Source: Mycobacterium sp. PSTR-4-N (lineage in GTDB: Bacteria; Actinomycetota; Actinomycetes; Mycobacteriales; Mycobacteriaceae). From it: a stretch of 64,000 bases of DNA. This document shows positions 1 to 8,729 of this stretch, one piece after another. The notes beneath the pieces are model-generated. The model had not been told where the DNA came from. It ran no database searches and was given only the letters and a program-made list of their open reading frames with translations. The stretch is taken from positions 27,804-91,803 of the forward strand of contig NZ_JAKRFN010000025.1 of the NCBI RefSeq assembly GCF_022348085.1, written 5' to 3'. How positions within the stretch are numbered: the stretch's first letter is position 1; each line of letters opens with the position of its first letter. Both the position numbers and the translations under genes were made by a program.

Positions 1-27
1 AACCCAACGTCAGCCGGGGATACCCGC

Positions 28-1209
28 TCAGGGTTGCAGGATCACCTTGACCGCGCCGTCCTCCTTCTTCTGGAAGATGTCGTACGCGTGCGGCGCCTGA
101 TCGAGCGGCAGGACGTGGGTGGCGAACGAGTCGACGCCCAACGGGTCGTCATCGGTCAACAACGGCATGATGTCGTCGACCCACTTCTTCACGTTGGCCT
201 GCCCCATCCGCAGCTGGATCTGCTTGTCGAACAGCGTCAGCATCGGCATCGGATCGGCCGCGCCGCCGTAGACACCACTCAGCGAGATCGTGCCGCCCCG
301 GCGTACGCAGTCGATCGCCGAGTACAGCGCGCCCAGCCGGTCCACTCCCGCCTTCTGCATGAAGGGTTTCGCGACGAAATCCGGGAGGAACGCGGCCGCG
401 GTCTGTGCGGCCTGCGCAACCGGTGAGCCATGTGCCTCCATCCCGACGGCGTCGATCACCGAGTCGGTGCCCCGCCCGTCGGTCAGCTCACGCACTGCGT
501 CACCGACCGAGCCGCTGAGCCCCATCATGTCGATGGTCTCGATACCCCGCGCACTCGCCCGGGCGAGACGCTCCGGAACTCGGTCGACGGCGATCACCCG
601 ATAGCCGAGGTGGCTGGCGATGCGGGCCGCCATGTCGCCGATCGGTCCCAACCCCAGCACGGTCACCGATCCGCCGTCGGGAATGCCCGCGTACGCGACG
701 CCCTGCCACGCCGTGGGCAGCACGTCCGACAGATAGACGAATCGCGAATCCGGCGGTCCCTCCGGCACTTTGATGTGGGTGAACTGGGCCTGCGGGATGC
801 GCAGGTACTCGGCCTGACCGCCGGGCACCTCGCCGTAGAGTTCGGAGTATCCGAACAGCGCCGCCCCCATCCCCTGGTCGCGAACCTGCGTCGTCTCGCA
901 CTGCGTGTAGAGCTGCTCGTCGCACATGAAGCAGCTGCCGCAGGAGATCTGGAACGGCACCACGATGCGATCGCCGACCGCGAGGTTCGTCACGCCCGCA
1001 CCCACGTCGCGCACGACGCCCATCGCCTCGTGCCCGAGGATGTCACCGGCGTTCATGAACGCGCCGAGCACCTCGTAGAGGTGCAGGTCCGAGCCGCAGA
1101 TGTTCGTGGACGTCACCTCGATGATCGCGTCCGTCGGGTCCTGTATGCGGGGGTCTTCCACGGTGTCGACGCGCACATCGCGCCGGCCGTGCCATGTCAC
1201 TGCCTTCAT
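28..1209 (-). CDS. Zinc-dependent alcohol dehydrogenase (formaldehyde dehydrogenase-like MDR)
   Basis: The 393-residue protein is a medium-chain, NAD-linked, zinc-dependent alcohol dehydrogenase. Catalytic zinc ligands are seen at C38 and H60-E61, the structural zinc cysteines at C90, C93, C96 and C104, and the Rossmann loop GLGPIGD near residue 187. The length and the long insert after the Rossmann fold resemble glutathione-independent formaldehyde dehydrogenases, but the substrate cannot be read from sequence. It is the last gene of a minus-strand run (two SDRs, thioesterase, this gene), 39 bases after the thioesterase stop, so it probably oxidises an alcohol made by the cluster. The ATG start has no better alternative. 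Confidence 0.85.
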   Translation of the reverse strand: MKAVTWHGRRDVRVDTVEDPRIQDPTDAIIEVTSTNICGSDLHLYEVLGAFMNAGDILGHEAMGVVRDVGAGVTNLAVGDRIVVPFQISCGSCFMCDEQLYTQCETTQVRDQGMGAALFGYSELYGEVPGGQAEYLRIPQAQFTHIKVPEGPPDSRFVYLSDVLPTAWQGVAYAGIPDGGSVTVLGLGPIGDMAARIASHLGYRVIAVDRVPERLARASARGIETIDMMGLSGSVGDAVRELTDGRGTDSVIDAVGMEAHGSPVAQAAQTAAAFLPDFVAKPFMQKAGVDRLGALYSAIDCVRRGGTISLSGVYGGAADPMPMLTLFDKQIQLRMGQANVKKWVDDIMPLLTDDDPLGVDSFATHVLPLDQAPHAYDIFQKKEDGAVKVILQP

Positions 1210-1248
1210 GACGCCTGCCGTACCCGAGCCGGTGCGGTTGAAACGCGC

Positions 1249-1674
1249 TCAGCCAGGTACGCGACCGGTCGCGCCGGCGAGCGACTCGAGGATCGATCTC
1301 AACGTCGGCGGGATCTCGTGGGGGATGCCGACGGCGTCGACGGCGACGAGAACGACTGACCCCCGACAGAACGTCCCACCGTCGCGGTCGAGTACTCGGA
1401 ACTCCAGCACATAAGACGTCCGCCCGATCCTGGCGCACCAGTGTTCGACCACGACCACATCGTGGCCGGCGTGGATCGGCGCCAGGTACTCGATGGCCTG
1501 CTGCCTGATCACTTGCCCCGGACTCTCGGGTAAACCGGCCCGTTTCCACAGCGCGATGCGCGCCGACTCAACGATCTGCAGCACCGACGAATTGTTGACG
1601 TGGCCCTGCCGATCGACGTCGCCGTAACGGAGCGGGATGGTTGCTCGCAGAACCGTCGACTGCTCAAAGGTCAC
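1249..1674 (-). CDS. Hotdog-fold acyl-CoA thioesterase (4HBT type)
   Basis: About 141 residues with the 4-hydroxybenzoyl-CoA thioesterase pattern: an early RYGDVDRQGHVNN segment holding the catalytic Asp region, then an acyl-binding helix and beta-sheet. The family hydrolyses acyl- or aroyl-CoA esters. I chose the GTG at 1674, which puts the hotdog core close to the N terminus and overlaps the preceding SDR stop by 11 bases; a GTG at 1707 would give 152 residues and a 44-base overlap. It lies in the same operon as two SDRs and an alcohol dehydrogenase, which fits release of a CoA-bound catabolic intermediate. The substrate is unknown. Confidence 0.75.
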   Translation of the reverse strand: MTFEQSTVLRATIPLRYGDVDRQGHVNNSSVLQIVESARIALWKRAGLPESPGQVIRQQAIEYLAPIHAGHDVVVVEHWCARIGRTSYVLEFRVLDRDGGTFCRGSVVLVAVDAVGIPHEIPPTLRSILESLAGATGRVPG

Positions 1675-2494
1675 CGATGACCCCGAAACCGTCTGCGGTC
1701 CAGCCACCGTCGCTCACGACGACCTGCCCGGTGATGTTCCGCGACACATCCGATGCCAGGAACAACGCGAGATTTGCGACGTCTTCCGCCGTGCCCAGAC
1801 GTCCGATCGGGGTGCGGCGGCGCACCGCCTCGATGTCGAGGCGGGACTGGGCGACCAGGGCCGCTACCAGTTCCGTGCCGATGTATCCGGGGCCGATCGC
1901 GTTGACCCTGATGCCGCGGTCGGCCCACTCGACGGCGAGAACCTTGGTCAACGCGACGACGCCGGCCTTGGTGGCGCAGTAGGCGGCCCGGTCGGGGGCG
2001 GCGGTCACCCCGAACATGGACGCGATGTTGACGATCGCTCCACGCCGCTGGCGAGCCATCGCCCGACCCGCGGCCTGTGCGCAGACGAACGTGCCCGTCA
2101 GGTTGACATCCACGGCGCGCTGCCAATGCTCGACGCCCAGCTCGAGGCTGGGCGAGTTGGCGGCGATTCCCGCGTTGTTGACGAGCACATCGAGCGAACC
2201 CGTGGCCGAGACGAAGCGGTCGAAGGCGTCCCCAACACCGTCGACGTCACTGACCGACACCGGCGCCACGTCGACGACGACGTCGGGGCAGCGTGCGGCA
2301 ATCAGCTCCCTGGCCTCGAGCAACGCCGTGTTGTCCACGTCCACCAGCTGCACGTGCATTCCGGACCGCGCCATCGCGAGCGCGATCGCGAGACCGATCC
2401 CCCGTCCAGAGCCGGTCACTGCCCCGCAGCGACCGCGAAGATCCGGGTATATCGGCCGCGCCGCGCCGTGCGTTTCTCGCACTGTCGAGGTCAT
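1664..2494 (-). CDS. Short-chain dehydrogenase/reductase
   Basis: A 276-residue classical SDR. The N-terminal TGSGRGIG motif binds NAD(P), NNAG is present, and the active site is the IAS serine followed by YCATK. The N-terminal extension of about 20 residues is longer than usual. Its ATG overlaps the stop of the upstream SDR by four bases (ATGA), so the two are translationally coupled. A reversible alcohol/ketone oxidoreduction is expected from the family. The neighbouring Baeyer-Villiger monooxygenase and alcohol dehydrogenase suggest an alcohol or hydroxy-acid intermediate. Confidence 0.85.
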   Translation of the reverse strand: MTSTVRETHGAARPIYPDLRGRCGAVTGSGRGIGLAIALAMARSGMHVQLVDVDNTALLEARELIAARCPDVVVDVAPVSVSDVDGVGDAFDRFVSATGSLDVLVNNAGIAANSPSLELGVEHWQRAVDVNLTGTFVCAQAAGRAMARQRRGAIVNIASMFGVTAAPDRAAYCATKAGVVALTKVLAVEWADRGIRVNAIGPGYIGTELVAALVAQSRLDIEAVRRRTPIGRLGTAEDVANLALFLASDVSRNITGQVVVSDGGWTADGFGVIGDL

Positions 2495-3276
2495 CGTGCG
2501 GTCAACCCACCATCGACGACCAGTACGTGCCCTGTCACATAATCCGATGCCCGCGATGCGAGGAACACGGCCGCGCCGGCGAACTCCTCCGGTTGGGCCC
2601 AGCGGCCCATCGGCACCTGCTTGCGGATGTAGTTCGCCGCAGCGTCATTCGTCGTCAGATCAGGCAGCATCGCCGTCTGAGCAAAACCGGGAGCTATCGC
2701 GTTGACTTGCACACCCGAGCGCGCCCATTCCAGCGCGACCGCACGGGTGACACCGATCAACCCGTGCTTGGCCGCCACGTAAGCACTGTCGTTTCGGATG
2801 CCGACCAGCCCGAGGATCGAGGCGATGTTGATGACTTTGCCGCCGCCATCTCGCAGGTATGGCGACGCGGCGCGGGTCATCAACCAGCAGGAGCGAAGGT
2901 TGAGATCGAGCACCCGGTCCCACACCGCCGGATCGGTGTCCTCGATCGTCGACTCGTGATCGTCGGCGGCGTTGTTCACCAGGATGTCCAGTCCGCCCAG
3001 CGATTCCGCGGCCTGCGCCACGCACGAGTCGATGCCCTCGGCCGAGCGCAGATCGATCGAAGCGGAGTCGAACGACCCCGATGCTCCCGACGCTAACTCG
3101 GCGGTTTCTGCGAGTCCCTGCTCGGAGCGTGCGGCACCGAAGACGTGGGCGCCGTTCTGCGCCAGGGCCAATGCAATCGCACGGCCGATTCCGCGGCTAG
3201 CTCCGGTGACAAGTGCCCGTCGACCGGTGAGGTCGAACAGAGAGGATGCCGGCGCACTCAGTTCTTGTGTCGTCAT
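2491..3276 (-). CDS. Short-chain dehydrogenase/reductase, first gene of operon
   Basis: 261 residues from the ATG at 3276. The open frame extends upstream, but the SDR fold begins only after LFDLTGRRALVTGASRG. TGASRGIG binds the cofactor, NNAA replaces the usual NNAG, and the catalytic residues are the IAS serine and YVAAK. An in-frame ATG at 3282 is an equal alternative start. It is divergent from the monooxygenase gene at 3479, and the shared 202-base region carries two copies of the cluster motif. It is predicted to interconvert an alcohol and a ketone in the same pathway. Confidence 0.85.
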   Translation of the reverse strand: MTTQELSAPASSLFDLTGRRALVTGASRGIGRAIALALAQNGAHVFGAARSEQGLAETAELASGASGSFDSASIDLRSAEGIDSCVAQAAESLGGLDILVNNAADDHESTIEDTDPAVWDRVLDLNLRSCWLMTRAASPYLRDGGGKVINIASILGLVGIRNDSAYVAAKHGLIGVTRAVALEWARSGVQVNAIAPGFAQTAMLPDLTTNDAAANYIRKQVPMGRWAQPEEFAGAAVFLASRASDYVTGHVLVVDGGLTAR

Positions 3277-3329
3277 GGGCATCAGCGTCACCGAAGAACG
3301 TTGCGTCGAATGCGGGTCACAACCAAAAA

Positions 3330-3347
3330 CCGCCCGAATGGGTGGGG
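3330..3347 (-). promoter_or_regulatory. Cluster motif site 1 (putative operator)
   Basis: Read on the minus strand the site is CCCCACCCATTCGGGCGG. It lies 54 bases before the SDR start at 3276, in the divergent intergenic region. It matches the cluster consensus with one interruption in the C run. No binding data; role inferred from recurrence before six transcription units. Confidence 0.45.
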
Positions 3348-3370
3348 CGCCAAACGGATCCATAGCCAGG

Positions 3371-3387
3371 TCCCCCCAATCGGGCGG
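3371..3387 (+). promoter_or_regulatory. Cluster motif site 2 (putative operator)
   Basis: TCCCCCCAATCGGGCGG reads toward the monooxygenase gene, ending 91 bases before its start. With site 1 it gives one copy facing each of the two divergent operons. Confidence 0.5.
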
Positions 3388-3478
3388 AGTTTCGACCATG
3401 CATGTGAGCTCGGTCGCAATTCCTTCGCATCCTGATGCCCTCAGTTGATTCGTTTCCGAGCAATGAAAGTCAGGACTG

Positions 3479-5389
3479 ATGAGCGAAGTGACCATGAACC
3501 GAGATGTCGACCGCGATACGAGTGGCAGCCTCGCCGACCGGGCGATCGAGGCAGCCGATCCCAACATCCTGCGTCTGGCCCTGTTGCACGCCACAGGTGA
3601 TCAGTCGCTGGCCGGGATGCGGACCGAATTGGTCGAGAGCGGCCTGTTCCCGGCCCGCGCTCTGGCCCCCGAGCATCACGACGAGGTCAGAGCAAAGGCG
3701 CGCGCCTTCCTGCAATCCGGTGCGCCTGCCGCGACACCGGCGCAAGACGACATCCGCGAGCTGATGAGCGTCGCCAAGGGCGCCGAGCTGACCGACGAGG
3801 AATTTCGGTTCGGCTACGAGGAATTGGCGCTGGAGGACTTTCCGCGCGAGATCGAGTGGACCGCGAAGCCGGACGCCTCGGTGCTAGACACCCTCCATGT
3901 CACCGTTATCGGCGCAGGGTTCTCCGGCATCGCGATGGCGGTGCAGCTGGGTCGTCTCGGCATCCCCTACACGCTGGTGGAACGCCAAACCGGTGTCGGG
4001 GGTGTGTGGTTGACCAATTCGTACCCGGGCGCCCGCGTCGACGTGCCCAGCTTCAACTACCAGTACAAGTTCGAGAAAGGCTATCCGTGGAAGTCGCTGT
4101 TCCCCCAGCGCCAGGAGACTCTCGATTACCTGACCCACGTGGCGACCAAGTACGACGTGCTGTCCCACTGCCAGTTCGAAACGCAGGTCGAGCGTGCCGA
4201 ATGGAATGAGGAGGACAGCACCTGGGCCGTGACGGTCACCGATCGGTCCGGCCTGCAGCGCAGCTGGCGCACCAACTTCATCGTCTGTGCCGCAGGGCTT
4301 TTCTCCACGCCGCTGGAAGCCGATTTCGAGGGCAAAGAACGTTTCTCGGGGCGCATCGTGCACACCACGAACTGGGATCACGGCTTCGACTGCACGGGCA
4401 AGAAGGTCGCGATCATCGGTAACGGATCATCAGGTGCCCAACTCGCTCCGAGCATCGTCGGCGACGTCGAATCGCTGACCCTGTTCCAGCGGACGCCGCA
4501 CTGGGTGATGCCGATGCCGGGTTACCTCGATCAGTGGTCGGAGGAAGTCCAGTGGTTGTTCGAGAACTTCCCCTACTACTGGAACTGGTTCAGCTACACG
4601 TCTTTCCTGGCGATCCTCAACCTGGAGGAACTGCAGGACTACGACCCCGAGTGGCAGGCCCGCGGCGGAAAGATCAACGAGCTCAACGACAACCTCAAGC
4701 TCAAGCTGCTGGACTACATCGACGAACAGGTCGGCGATCGACCCGATCTGAAGTCCAAGGTGATCCCGAAGGTCGCCCCGCTCGGCCGTCGGTTCGTCAT
4801 CGACATGGGTTGGTACGACACCCTCAAGCGCGACAACGTCGAACTCGTCACCGATCACATCGAGCGATTCGACGAGAAGGGCATCGTCACCGTCGACGGC
4901 ACCTCGCGCGAATTCGACCTGGTGGTTCTCGCCACCGGATTCCAGGTGTCGAAGTACTTCTTCCCGATCACGTTCGTGGGTCGCGACTCGACCACGCTCG
5001 ACGAGCTGTGGGAAAACGACGGTGCGCGCGCGTTTCTCAGCATGACGTTCCCGGGCATGCCCAACATGTTCGCGATGTACGGGCCGTCCGGCCAGGCACG
5101 CACCGGCGGCTTCCCCATGTGGACCGAGATCTGGACGCGCTACATCCTCGAAGGGATCGTCGGTCTGGTCGAGGGTGGGAACTCGTCGGTGGAGGTGCGC
5201 CAGGAGGCATTCGACGCCTACAACGAAGAGGTCGACGAAGCCGACGCCAAGGTGCTCTGGCAGCAGGAGGGCAAGGGCAGCTACTACCTCAATGAGTACG
5301 GCCGCAACGAACTCAACTGCCCCTTCCACGTTCAGGACGCGTTCCTGGCGATGGAGCGATTCGACTTCGACGACTACCACGTGAAGTGA
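3479..5389 (+). CDS. Flavin-containing Baeyer-Villiger-type monooxygenase
   Basis: A 636-residue FAD/NADPH monooxygenase. GAGFSG at residues 145-150 binds FAD and GNGSSG at 314-319 binds NADPH. Between them lies FSGRIVHTTNWD (289-300), which fits the type I Baeyer-Villiger fingerprint FxGxxxHTxxW[P/D]. The N-terminal extension of about 135 residues is like that of 4-hydroxyacetophenone monooxygenases. Such enzymes insert oxygen next to a ketone to give an ester or lactone. It is alone on the plus strand, flanked by a strong terminator. Neighbouring SDRs could supply the ketone, while the thioesterase and acyl-CoA ligase could process products. The start ATG has AGGA six bases upstream; a second ATG lies five codons later. 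Confidence 0.9.
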   Translation: MSEVTMNRDVDRDTSGSLADRAIEAADPNILRLALLHATGDQSLAGMRTELVESGLFPARALAPEHHDEVRAKARAFLQSGAPAATPAQDDIRELMSVAKGAELTDEEFRFGYEELALEDFPREIEWTAKPDASVLDTLHVTVIGAGFSGIAMAVQLGRLGIPYTLVERQTGVGGVWLTNSYPGARVDVPSFNYQYKFEKGYPWKSLFPQRQETLDYLTHVATKYDVLSHCQFETQVERAEWNEEDSTWAVTVTDRSGLQRSWRTNFIVCAAGLFSTPLEADFEGKERFSGRIVHTTNWDHGFDCTGKKVAIIGNGSSGAQLAPSIVGDVESLTLFQRTPHWVMPMPGYLDQWSEEVQWLFENFPYYWNWFSYTSFLAILNLEELQDYDPEWQARGGKINELNDNLKLKLLDYIDEQVGDRPDLKSKVIPKVAPLGRRFVIDMGWYDTLKRDNVELVTDHIERFDEKGIVTVDGTSREFDLVVLATGFQVSKYFFPITFVGRDSTTLDELWENDGARAFLSMTFPGMPNMFAMYGPSGQARTGGFPMWTEIWTRYILEGIVGLVEGGNSSVEVRQEAFDAYNEEVDEADAKVLWQQEGKGSYYLNEYGRNELNCPFHVQDAFLAMERFDFDDYHVK

Positions 5390-5392
5390 CAA

Positions 5393-5431
5393 CGAGGCCG
5401 GGCGCCGTGGAATTTACGGCGCCCGGCCTCG
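5393..5431. terminator. Bidirectional hairpin terminator
   Basis: A 16-bp perfect stem (5393-5408 with 5416-5431) and a 7-base loop lie between the convergent monooxygenase and LuxR genes. There is no T tract, as is common for mycobacterial terminators. Confidence 0.75.
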
Positions 5432-5458
5432 ATGTTCTCGATGTGTCTGGCGCGCAGA

Positions 5459-6130
5459 CTAACCCGCGGTGAGTGGCGGCGCGGAACGGTTCCACAGCAG
5501 AAGTCCGAGCTGCTGGGCGCGGCTGGCCGCCTCGGCACGATTGCGGACGTCGAGCTTGCGATACAGCGCGCTGGTGTACTGCTTGACGGTGTGCGCTGAA
5601 AGATTCAGGATGGCCGCGGTTTCCCGGTTGCTGAGTCCGGCCGCCACGTGGTGCAGCACATCGAGTTCACGCTTGGACAGGTGCAGAGTCGCCGGAGTGG
5701 TCGTGCGCGGAAGCAGCCGCTCACCCTCGGCGACGCGCTTCATCGCGGCCAGAACCGCACCCCGCGGCATCTGCTTCGACAACACCGCGACCGCCCCCAG
5801 CGAGGCCGCGAGGGCAGCCGGCACTCGCCCGCCGGACATCACCGCCACCTTGATGTGGGGTGTGTTCTCCTTGAGCCAGTGACACAGATCGGGGCCCGCG
5901 GTCGCGCCCAGCGTGGCACTGATCAACACGATGTGGGGTTGCCTGCGCCGGATCACGTGCATCGCGACATCGGCGTTGCCGGCGACGAAGCAGGCCGCCA
6001 CCCAGGGTGCCTCCAGGAAGACCGACCGCAGCCCGGCCTGCATGAGTTCGTTCTCGTCGACCACGAGGATGCGTTGCGGCTGACACTCGGTTTCCGGCTC
6101 GACAGCGACGGCGGCAGAACTGATGGTCAT
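5459..6130 (-). CDS. NarL/LuxR response regulator with atypical receiver
   Basis: 223 residues: a receiver-like domain (about 20-130) and a LuxR helix-turn-helix (about 150-210, RELDVLHHVAAGLSNRETAA). The first acidic pocket (VVDENEL) and the conserved lysine (LSK) are present. At the end of the third strand, where VLLD is usual, the sequence is IVLIS, so the phospho-acceptor Asp is Ser at residue 71. Regulation by ordinary histidine-kinase phosphorylation is therefore unlikely. No sensor kinase is nearby. It follows the large LuxR ATPase regulator on the same strand after 91 bases. It could act as a constitutive or ligand-controlled regulator of the catabolic cluster. Confidence 0.85.
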   Translation of the reverse strand: MTISSAAVAVEPETECQPQRILVVDENELMQAGLRSVFLEAPWVAACFVAGNADVAMHVIRRRQPHIVLISATLGATAGPDLCHWLKENTPHIKVAVMSGGRVPAALAASLGAVAVLSKQMPRGAVLAAMKRVAEGERLLPRTTTPATLHLSKRELDVLHHVAAGLSNRETAAILNLSAHTVKQYTSALYRKLDVRNRAEAASRAQQLGLLLWNRSAPPLTAG

Positions 6131-6221
6131 CGGTGGTTCCCCTTGCGCGACGGTGTGGTGATGGCGGTTGCCATGCCTCTCTCACGGTCGCGCGGCCGGC
6201 TGTCACGGCACACGGTGGAAA

Positions 6222-8555
6222 CTACCTGTTTCTGCCCCGTTCATCGCCCACGGCCTGCGCCTCGGTGAACCACGACGCGATCTGAGCGCGAGTCCGGAAC
6301 CCCAGCTTGGTGAGGATGCGCTCGACGTGACCTTCGGCAGTGCGCAACGAAACCACCAGTTTGGCCGCGATCTCCTTGTTGGACAGACCCTCGGCCACCA
6401 GCCCGGCCACCTCGCGCTCGCGGCGGGTGAGCTGATCGAGGGTGTGGCTTGCGGTGGTCGTCGTCGCATCGTCGGGCCGCTCGTCGAGCGCATAGACGAC
6501 GACGTCGTCGAGGCTCAGGTCGCTCCCCCGACGCCGGGCATCGTCGAACGCGCCGTCTCCGAGGTCGGAGGGTTCCGCCAGGAGGTGGCGCACCCGCCAT
6601 CCGTGCATGAGTTTCTCGGTCGCGCTGATCGACTTCCAGGCCACCTCGGTGCCGCCCAGGATCGTCGCCGCGCGTTCCCCCTCCCCCGATGCGGCCAAGC
6701 TCCACGCCAGCGCCTCGAGGGTGAGGATCAGACCCAGGTTGTCCCGAAAGGTCCGCTGGATCGTCACGGACTCGGCCAACAACGCAGCGGCCTGACGCGC
6801 GTCCCCCCGGATCAACGCGAGCAACCCGCGTAGCCACAGCGCGTATCCCAGATGCGAGCGTTCCCCCGCTGCCGAGCACCGCTGGTGCAGCTCGTCGACC
6901 AACGCCGCCGCACCGTCGAGCTCATCGACGCGCAGATGGGCGACGGCGAGCTCCACCATGGCCGCGTCGTGGTACTGGACGGCGGTCCCGCTGTCGACGT
7001 GCTGCTGCAACGCATCGGTGAGCAGCGGGATCGCGTCGCGAACGGCGTCACCGCTGGCCAGGGACTGCCGGAAACCGATCACGTGGTTGGCGAACGCCAA
7101 CGCCCGGGTGTCGCCCAGGACCGCGGCGAGGTCGCGCGCCTGCTCCGGGAGAGTGTCCAGCACGTCGGATTCGCCGAGGAACGCAGCGATGTATCCGCGC
7201 GCGGCGAGCCCCCACGCGCGATCCGGGGTCGGTTCGGTGGCCAGCTCCAGCGCGCGATCCAACCACAGCGTGGCCTCGTGCATGTGCGAGGTCGCCGACC
7301 AGAACCACGTCTGCCCCGCGATCCTGATCGCAGTGGCCGCCCGCTCCGGGGAGGACACGCAATACTCCAGCGCGGCACGCAGATTCGCGTGATCGAGGTG
7401 CATCAGCTCGGCCCACTCCTCCTGCCGGGGCCCGATCCACTCGTCGGTCACCCGATCGGCGAGCTGTGCGTACCACCGACAGTGGCGCTGCGCCAGTAGT
7501 TCATCCTCGGTTGATTCCCGAAGCCGGACCCGCCCGTACGCACGCAGCGTCTCGAGCATCCGGTAGCGCGCTCGCCCGCCGCTGTCGTCGCGCACGATGA
7601 TCGACTTCTCGACCAGGCCCGCGAGGACGTCGACCAGTTCGTCGGCGGGCAGCCGGTCGTCGGCGCACACCGCGGCCAACGCATCGAATGCGAAACTGCC
7701 CGCGAACACCGACGACCGGATCCACAGCAGCCGCTCGGACTCCGTACACAGATCGAAGCTCCAGTCGACCAGATTCTGCAGAGTCCGGTGTCGCTCGGGC
7801 ATGTTGCGGTTGCCCGCCCGCAGGACGTGGAATCGATCGTCGAGCCGATCCGCGAGTTCTGTCACCGACAGCACATTCAGCCGCACGGCGGCCAGCTCGA
7901 TGGCCAACGGGATGCCCTCGAGGCGACTGCTCAAGCGCGCCACCGCCATCTCGTTGTCCGGTGTCACCTCGAATTCGGGCACGATGGCCGCGGTGCGTTC
8001 GGTCAACAGCCGCACCGCCGGGTAGTGGCTGACCGCGCCGGGCAGCACCGACCCGTCCGGGTCGGGTGTCGGCAGCGGCGCGACGTGGTGAACGTGCTCC
8101 CCGGTGACCCGCAGCGGTTGTCTGCTGGTGGCGAGGATGCGCAGCTCCGGTGCCATCTGGAGCAACTCTGTGGTGAGCGCAGCGGCGTCCTCCACGACAT
8201 GCTCGCAGTTGTCGAGGATCAGCAGCATCCGTCGGCGTCGCAGAAAGCCGCGTAGCGAGTTCACCGCATCCTCTCTGCGGAGCTCGCGGACCTCCAGGGC
8301 ATCGAGCACCGCCTGCCGCAGCAGGCGCCCTTCGGACAGCGTCGAGAACTCGACGACGTACACCCCGTCGGGGAACGCCCTCTGCAGTTCTTTGGCGAGT
8401 TGCAGCGCGAGCCGGGTCTTGCCCACCCCGCCGATTCCGGTGAGGGTGACCAGCCGCGTGGACGAAAAGAGCTGGCGCACAACGAGGATGTCTTCGCGCC
8501 GACCGACGAAGCTCGCGATGTCGGCGGGCAACGACGTTGCCGACTCAGAAGGCAT
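6222..8555 (-). CDS. LAL-type LuxR regulator with N-terminal ATPase
   Basis: 777 residues. The N-terminal NB-ARC/AAA-type ATPase has Walker A GIGGVGKTR (40-48) and Walker B LLILDN (111-116). A long helical, TPR-like middle follows, then a C-terminal LuxR helix-turn-helix (about 715-775, LTRREREVAGLVAEGLSNKE). This is the architecture of large ATP-binding LuxR regulators, which sense a ligand or partner protein and activate transcription. It lies between the two halves of the catabolic cluster and is the best candidate for binding the repeated cluster motif, but this is inference. The ATG at 8555 fits the domain start. Confidence 0.88.
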   Translation of the reverse strand: MPSESATSLPADIASFVGRREDILVVRQLFSSTRLVTLTGIGGVGKTRLALQLAKELQRAFPDGVYVVEFSTLSEGRLLRQAVLDALEVRELRREDAVNSLRGFLRRRRMLLILDNCEHVVEDAAALTTELLQMAPELRILATSRQPLRVTGEHVHHVAPLPTPDPDGSVLPGAVSHYPAVRLLTERTAAIVPEFEVTPDNEMAVARLSSRLEGIPLAIELAAVRLNVLSVTELADRLDDRFHVLRAGNRNMPERHRTLQNLVDWSFDLCTESERLLWIRSSVFAGSFAFDALAAVCADDRLPADELVDVLAGLVEKSIIVRDDSGGRARYRMLETLRAYGRVRLRESTEDELLAQRHCRWYAQLADRVTDEWIGPRQEEWAELMHLDHANLRAALEYCVSSPERAATAIRIAGQTWFWSATSHMHEATLWLDRALELATEPTPDRAWGLAARGYIAAFLGESDVLDTLPEQARDLAAVLGDTRALAFANHVIGFRQSLASGDAVRDAIPLLTDALQQHVDSGTAVQYHDAAMVELAVAHLRVDELDGAAALVDELHQRCSAAGERSHLGYALWLRGLLALIRGDARQAAALLAESVTIQRTFRDNLGLILTLEALAWSLAASGEGERAATILGGTEVAWKSISATEKLMHGWRVRHLLAEPSDLGDGAFDDARRRGSDLSLDDVVVYALDERPDDATTTTASHTLDQLTRREREVAGLVAEGLSNKEIAAKLVVSLRTAEGHVERILTKLGFRTRAQIASWFTEAQAVGDERGRNR

Positions 8556-8630
8556 ACCTGTTCCTCACCACATCATCGTCGGCAGCGAGCCGATCTGGAG
8601 AGAATAACGGCCGAAGGGGCTCGAGGGCGT

Positions 8631-8646
8631 TTCCCCCATCTGGGCG
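8631..8646 (+). promoter_or_regulatory. Cluster motif site 3 (putative operator)
   Basis: TTCCCCCATCTGGGCG lies 84 bases before the SDR start at 8730, in the region divergent from the large LuxR gene. It has one change (CTGGG for TCGGG) from the other sites. Confidence 0.4.
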
Positions 8647-8729
8647 TACTTGTCGGCGACGAGGTCCGTCCGCAGCGTCGGGCGGTGCACAGTCGCATCT
8701 CGAACACCCGCACCCACAGGGAGGACGCC

